Position numbers and translations under genes: made by a program. The notes under the pieces are model-generated. The model saw nothing but the letters and a program-made list of their open reading frames with translations. It was not told the DNA's origin and ran no database searches. Below are positions 15,598 through 18,589 of a stretch of DNA of 18,589 nt, one piece after another; the stretch's first letter is position 1, and each line of letters opens with the position of its first letter. Source of the DNA: an uncultured Succinivibrio sp. GTDB lineage: Bacteria > Pseudomonadota > Gammaproteobacteria > Enterobacterales > Succinivibrionaceae. The stretch is taken from assembly GCA_902772715.1 (NCBI GenBank), contig CACYBT010000113.1, forward strand, positions 1 to 18,589, given 5' to 3'.

Positions 15598-15911
15598 TCT
15601 ATTGATTTGGTGACGACTGAAAAAAACACTCCTGTACCTTTGCATTCACGGCAGTATTAGCATAGTGCAAGTGATAGTCAGGCCATGCCGTTGTTTACAG
15701 AAAATCAAAGACTGTGGATAAAAAAAAAGGGTACGAAAAATATCAAAAATGAAATCGTTATAGAAAAGAAAATTTTAACAGGCTACTGTATTCCCACTTC
15801 TAGGATATAAATTATACACATAAATTATTTATAAGTCACATTTTTAATGATAAGTTTTGTACTATAATAATTATTATGGATTAGTTAGAAAAGAAGATAG
15901 GTTGCTAGTTT
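15598..15911 (+). promoter_or_regulatory. AT-rich leader of cas9 with candidate -10 and palindrome
   Basis: This 314-base stretch holds no convincing gene. A perfect -10 hexamer TATAAT lies at 15863-15868, about 45 bases before the cas9 ATG; no good -35 is visible. A perfect AT palindrome, ATAATAATTATTAT (15865-15878), overlaps it and would sit at the start site. A perfect DnaA-box sequence (TTATCCACA on the minus strand) lies at 15713-15721 but is isolated. No CRISPR repeat is visible, and a tracrRNA cannot be identified without the repeat sequence. Confidence 0.4.
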
Positions 15912-18589
15912 ATGACAAAAATAGTATATTCGGTCGTTGCTTCAGATATGGGTGGAAAGTATACAGGTAATATTTCGTTTACAACAAACGGCATTCCTAC
16001 TGAAGATGAAATCAATGCATATATAATAGAAATGCCAGAAAATGGAGGGGGAATTAACTATACGGTTAAAGACAGAACTTCTGTACGACACCATCAAAGA
16101 GCTCTAGATAGATTTAAGAAAGCTAGAAAACTAATATATTTACTTCTTGAATATTCTGCAAAAAGATCTTTACTTCCAGATGAAAAAGAAGCAATTTCAT
16201 CACTTATGAGAAGAAGAGGTTACACAAGATTAGAATCTGAACTCGACTTATCTCCTTTAGAAGATGTTTCTCCTGATTTATTTGCCTCCGCTTATCCAAA
16301 TTTATTTTCTGATTCAGAATCATTGCTTTCCCAATTTAAGTATAACTGCTGTGATTTAAATTCTGCAACCAAATACTTCAACTCATTAAAAGATAATCTT
16401 CTTGATACTTACTTGAAAAATGTAAATAAAAACGAAAAAAAACAGTATGAATGTGCGATAAAAACAATGCGAGAAGCAACAAATCTTCTTATTCAGCAGG
16501 AAAAATTTGGGCATAAGCACAGAAAAAAATATCTTGAGGAGATTCGTTCAGACATAGAAAAAGATTCTCGTTTGGAATCACTTAGAGTTATATTTAAAGG
16601 CGGGGAGAATCTATTCCGTTGCATTGGAAATATATCAAATCTGCAATTAAGAGCACTTAGATGGTATTTTAATGATATTTCTATGAAAAATACCGAAAAA
16701 CCATTTGATGAAAATCGGTTTAGAGATATTTGGATTAGAGCTTATCAATTCTTCCACTACCCAACAAGAGAAGATGGGCTTAATATTTCTGCTTTGATCA
16801 AAAAGGTAAAAGAAAGCAAAAAAATTATTGAAACTCTGTGCTCTGTGGATCCCGTGCTTACTATTCCACCTTACGAGGATCAGAACAATCGTCATCCTCC
16901 TATTGATCAAACTCTTTTGTTAAGTCCAAAATCATTGGACGAAGTATTTTCAAATAAATGGATCTGTTGGGCAAAGGCATTTTCCGACGAATATCCTCTA
17001 TTGATTGATGGGCTTGACAGTATTGTATCAACAACAGATAGAAAGAGCCGTTTAGATAAATCTCAATCAACCCACAATACCATTGAGAAAATTAAATACT
17101 CATATGTGTTACAAAGGCTATTAGACCTGACAAAGACAGAAAAAGCTATCTCAAATATTCGAGGATGGAGCACAGAGCCAGATTCACCGCATTGGGCAGA
17201 TGTAGATTCATTGGTTTGCGGTAAAGTTGGGATTCAAGATAGAGATTTATTCTTAAAATTTACACGATGCTATTACAAAGAATGTGAATTATCCAAAAAA
17301 GGGTTGTGGTCAATTGTAAGCAATCCTTTGTTGGAGATGTCAGGAATTCATCCAAAAATGAAAAGTGAAAACTTAGATTTATTGGTTGCCAGTGTTCTTG
17401 GAATATACAATGAATTTAACTTTGAGAAATTCAAAAAATTATGGCTAACACCTTTCAAAGGAAGAAGTTCAGTTCGCTCTCTATGTCGTTCTATTGAAGA
17501 GAAAAGAAAGTATTATGGAAATGCATTTAACCATAAATACAAGGCAGCATTATTTTTTCTCAACAAAAATGGAGAAAAGTCCCTAAACAAGGAACAAAAG
17601 GATCTAGTAAACATTGCATACATTACGAGAGAAGTTTCTGATTATCTTGGTAAGGAACTTCTTTTAGATGAACTAGGTTTTGGCTCCACGAGATTTGAAG
17701 ATCCTTATAGTCTCTCTCAACTATACAATATTATGGAAACAGATATACATGGATTTTCGAGCAATTGTTTATCTGTTATAAAAGAGAACGATTGGAGAAT
17801 GCATTGCACTGAAGAAGGAAGCGCAGTATGCTGTCGACTCCCCGCCGAGTCTGTAAGACCTTTTGATGGCTCAATTGGAAAAATATTAGAAAGACAAGCC
17901 TATGAGATAGCAAAAAGAAAAGCAGTAGAGCTTAAATCTATTCCAGATATAAAGAATTCAATTATCAATTTAGGAATTCTTGTTGAAAGTAACGAGTTTG
18001 AGTTTAGTGCTTCTATAGCACAGATCAAAAAAACAGCTGCATCTAGGAAAAATAAGAAGAGAGCAGATGAATTATTAAAAGAGCAGTTAACAAATTGGCA
18101 AAACAAAGATGACCGAATTAAAGCGGCATCAAGAAACATCTGTCCTTATACAGGAGTTCCACTCGAAAACAACATTTGCGAAATCGACCATATCATTCCT
18201 CGAAGCCGAACCAAGGCTCAAATGGGATCAATATATAATTCAGAAGCCAATTTAATATATGTTTCACAAAATGGAAATCAGCATAAAAAGGAAAAAGAAT
18301 ATACAATAAGCAATCTGCATCCTGCATATCTACAAGCAGTGTTTGGTACTTCAAACTATGATGATATTAGAAATGAAATTATTCAGGTTATTTCAGAATT
18401 AGATAATTCAAATCCTAGACTTATTTTTGATTTAATGACCCAACATGAACAGGATTGTTGTCGTCATGCTTTATTTCTGCCAGGTACAAGTGCTTATTTA
18501 TCAGTTATATCTGCTATGTCAAAACAGTATTCAACACGTGTTAATGGCACTCAGTCGTGGTTTATTAGATCAATAATTTCTAAACTTAA
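15912..18589 (+). CDS. cas9: CRISPR-associated endonuclease Cas9, type II-B family, 3' end beyond the window
   Basis: An ATG at 15912 opens a frame of 892 codons that runs off the right edge without a stop. Cas9 is the RNA-guided double-strand DNA nuclease of type II CRISPR-Cas; II-B proteins are usually 1350-1630 residues, so about 60% is present. RuvC-I is ASDMGGKYTG with D12. The arginine-rich bridge helix (about 60-85) has VRHHQRALDRFKKARK. RRRGYTRLESELD follows near residue 103. The recognition lobe holds NLQLRALRWYFN and IPPYEDQNNRHPPIDQTLLL. VRPFDG (648-653) and YEIAKRKA with E665 form RuvC-II. The HNH domain has CPYTG and EIDHIIPRS with D759-H760, NSEANLIY with N780 and the Asn-rich SQNGNQHKK. 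HEQDCCRHALFL and RVNGTQ follow. From memory this lines up throughout with Legionella and especially Sutterella Cas9. RuvC-III is outside the window. The ribosome site is weak (AAGATAGG, about 10 bases upstream). The gene is more AT-rich than the core genes. Confidence 0.95.
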   Translation, partial: MTKIVYSVVASDMGGKYTGNISFTTNGIPTEDEINAYIIEMPENGGGINYTVKDRTSVRHHQRALDRFKKARKLIYLLLEYSAKRSLLPDEKEAISSLMRRRGYTRLESELDLSPLEDVSPDLFASAYPNLFSDSESLLSQFKYNCCDLNSATKYFNSLKDNLLDTYLKNVNKNEKKQYECAIKTMREATNLLIQQEKFGHKHRKKYLEEIRSDIEKDSRLESLRVIFKGGENLFRCIGNISNLQLRALRWYFNDISMKNTEKPFDENRFRDIWIRAYQFFHYPTREDGLNISALIKKVKESKKIIETLCSVDPVLTIPPYEDQNNRHPPIDQTLLLSPKSLDEVFSNKWICWAKAFSDEYPLLIDGLDSIVSTTDRKSRLDKSQSTHNTIEKIKYSYVLQRLLDLTKTEKAISNIRGWSTEPDSPHWADVDSLVCGKVGIQDRDLFLKFTRCYYKECELSKKGLWSIVSNPLLEMSGIHPKMKSENLDLLVASVLGIYNEFNFEKFKKLWLTPFKGRSSVRSLCRSIEEKRKYYGNAFNHKYKAALFFLNKNGEKSLNKEQKDLVNIAYITREVSDYLGKELLLDELGFGSTRFEDPYSLSQLYNIMETDIHGFSSNCLSVIKENDWRMHCTEEGSAVCCRLPAESVRPFDGSIGKILERQAYEIAKRKAVELKSIPDIKNSIINLGILVESNEFEFSASIAQIKKTAASRKNKKRADELLKEQLTNWQNKDDRIKAASRNICPYTGVPLENNICEIDHIIPRSRTKAQMGSIYNSEANLIYVSQNGNQHKKEKEYTISNLHPAYLQAVFGTSNYDDIRNEIIQVISELDNSNPRLIFDLMTQHEQDCCRHALFLPGTSAYLSVISAMSKQYSTRVNGTQSWFIRSIISKL

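Noticed and set aside
15713..15721. Perfect DnaA box (TTATCCACA on the minus strand), with near matches at 14096-14104 and 14279-14287, as a sign of a replication origin
   Set aside because: The boxes are spread over 1.6 kb without clustering, and no dnaA, dnaN or gidA/mnmG lies near; chance occurrence is enough.
15685..15810. 41-codon plus-strand frame starting MPLFTENQRLW before cas9
   Set aside because: No usable ribosome site (AGG only two bases before the ATG), A-rich low-complexity codons and no recognisable features.
16647..16910. Minus-strand frame within cas9, and a similar one at 17900-18139
   Set aside because: Both are antisense to the well-supported Cas9 frame, with no ribosome site or motif.

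Overview
The window looks like chromosomal DNA from a moderately AT-rich gammaproteobacterium. The housekeeping gene order (aroK-aroB-damX-rpe-gph-trpS on one side, nudF-cpdA-yqiA-parE on the other) follows the enterobacterial/Aeromonadales pattern. A QseBC-type two-component system next to parE also fits. The absence of dam, the Bacteroidetes-like dihydroorotase and a type II-B Cas9 suggest a host-associated anaerobe, possibly a Succinivibrionaceae-type organism. That taxonomic guess is inference from recalled gene order and protein resemblance, not from a search.

Layout. Bases 1-5612, all on the minus strand: the 5' part of parE (cut by the window edge), a sensor kinase/response regulator pair, the esterase gene yqiA, the cAMP phosphodiesterase gene cpdA, and the ADP-ribose pyrophosphatase gene nudF. 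Bases 5613-7060: pyrC on the plus strand, divergent from nudF, with an inverted repeat in its leader. Bases 7061-7931: a gene-poor stretch with a hairpin, a possible 53-residue ORF on the minus strand, and a frameshifted, probably dead gene on the plus strand. Bases 7932-14026: a tight minus-strand operon, transcribed aroK, aroB, damX, rpe, gph, trpS. Bases 14027-14754: about 730 bases without an intact gene. Bases 14755-15597: a plus-strand gene of unknown function. From base 15912 to the right edge: an open reading frame that runs off the window.

The most important element is that last frame. It encodes the first 892 residues of a Cas9 of the type II-B (FnCas9/Legionella/Sutterella) family, with RuvC-I, the arginine-rich bridge helix, RuvC-II and an intact HNH site. 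It has no stop codon inside the window, so a scan requiring a complete ORF would miss it. The adaptation genes, the tracrRNA and the CRISPR array, if present, should lie to the right of the window; none is visible here. The cas9 gene is more AT-rich than the core genes, which suggests an acquired defence island placed beyond the aroK end of the operon.

The remaining genes are core functions: shikimate pathway (aroK, aroB), pentose phosphate (rpe), phosphoglycolate salvage (gph), tryptophan charging (trpS), pyrimidine synthesis (pyrC), septal peptidoglycan binding (damX), chromosome decatenation (parE), cAMP turnover (cpdA) and ADP-ribose hydrolysis (nudF). The missing dam and yqiB genes, the Walker A lysine-to-arginine change in DamX, and the small or broken genes near 7.1-7.8 kb are the main oddities in this part.
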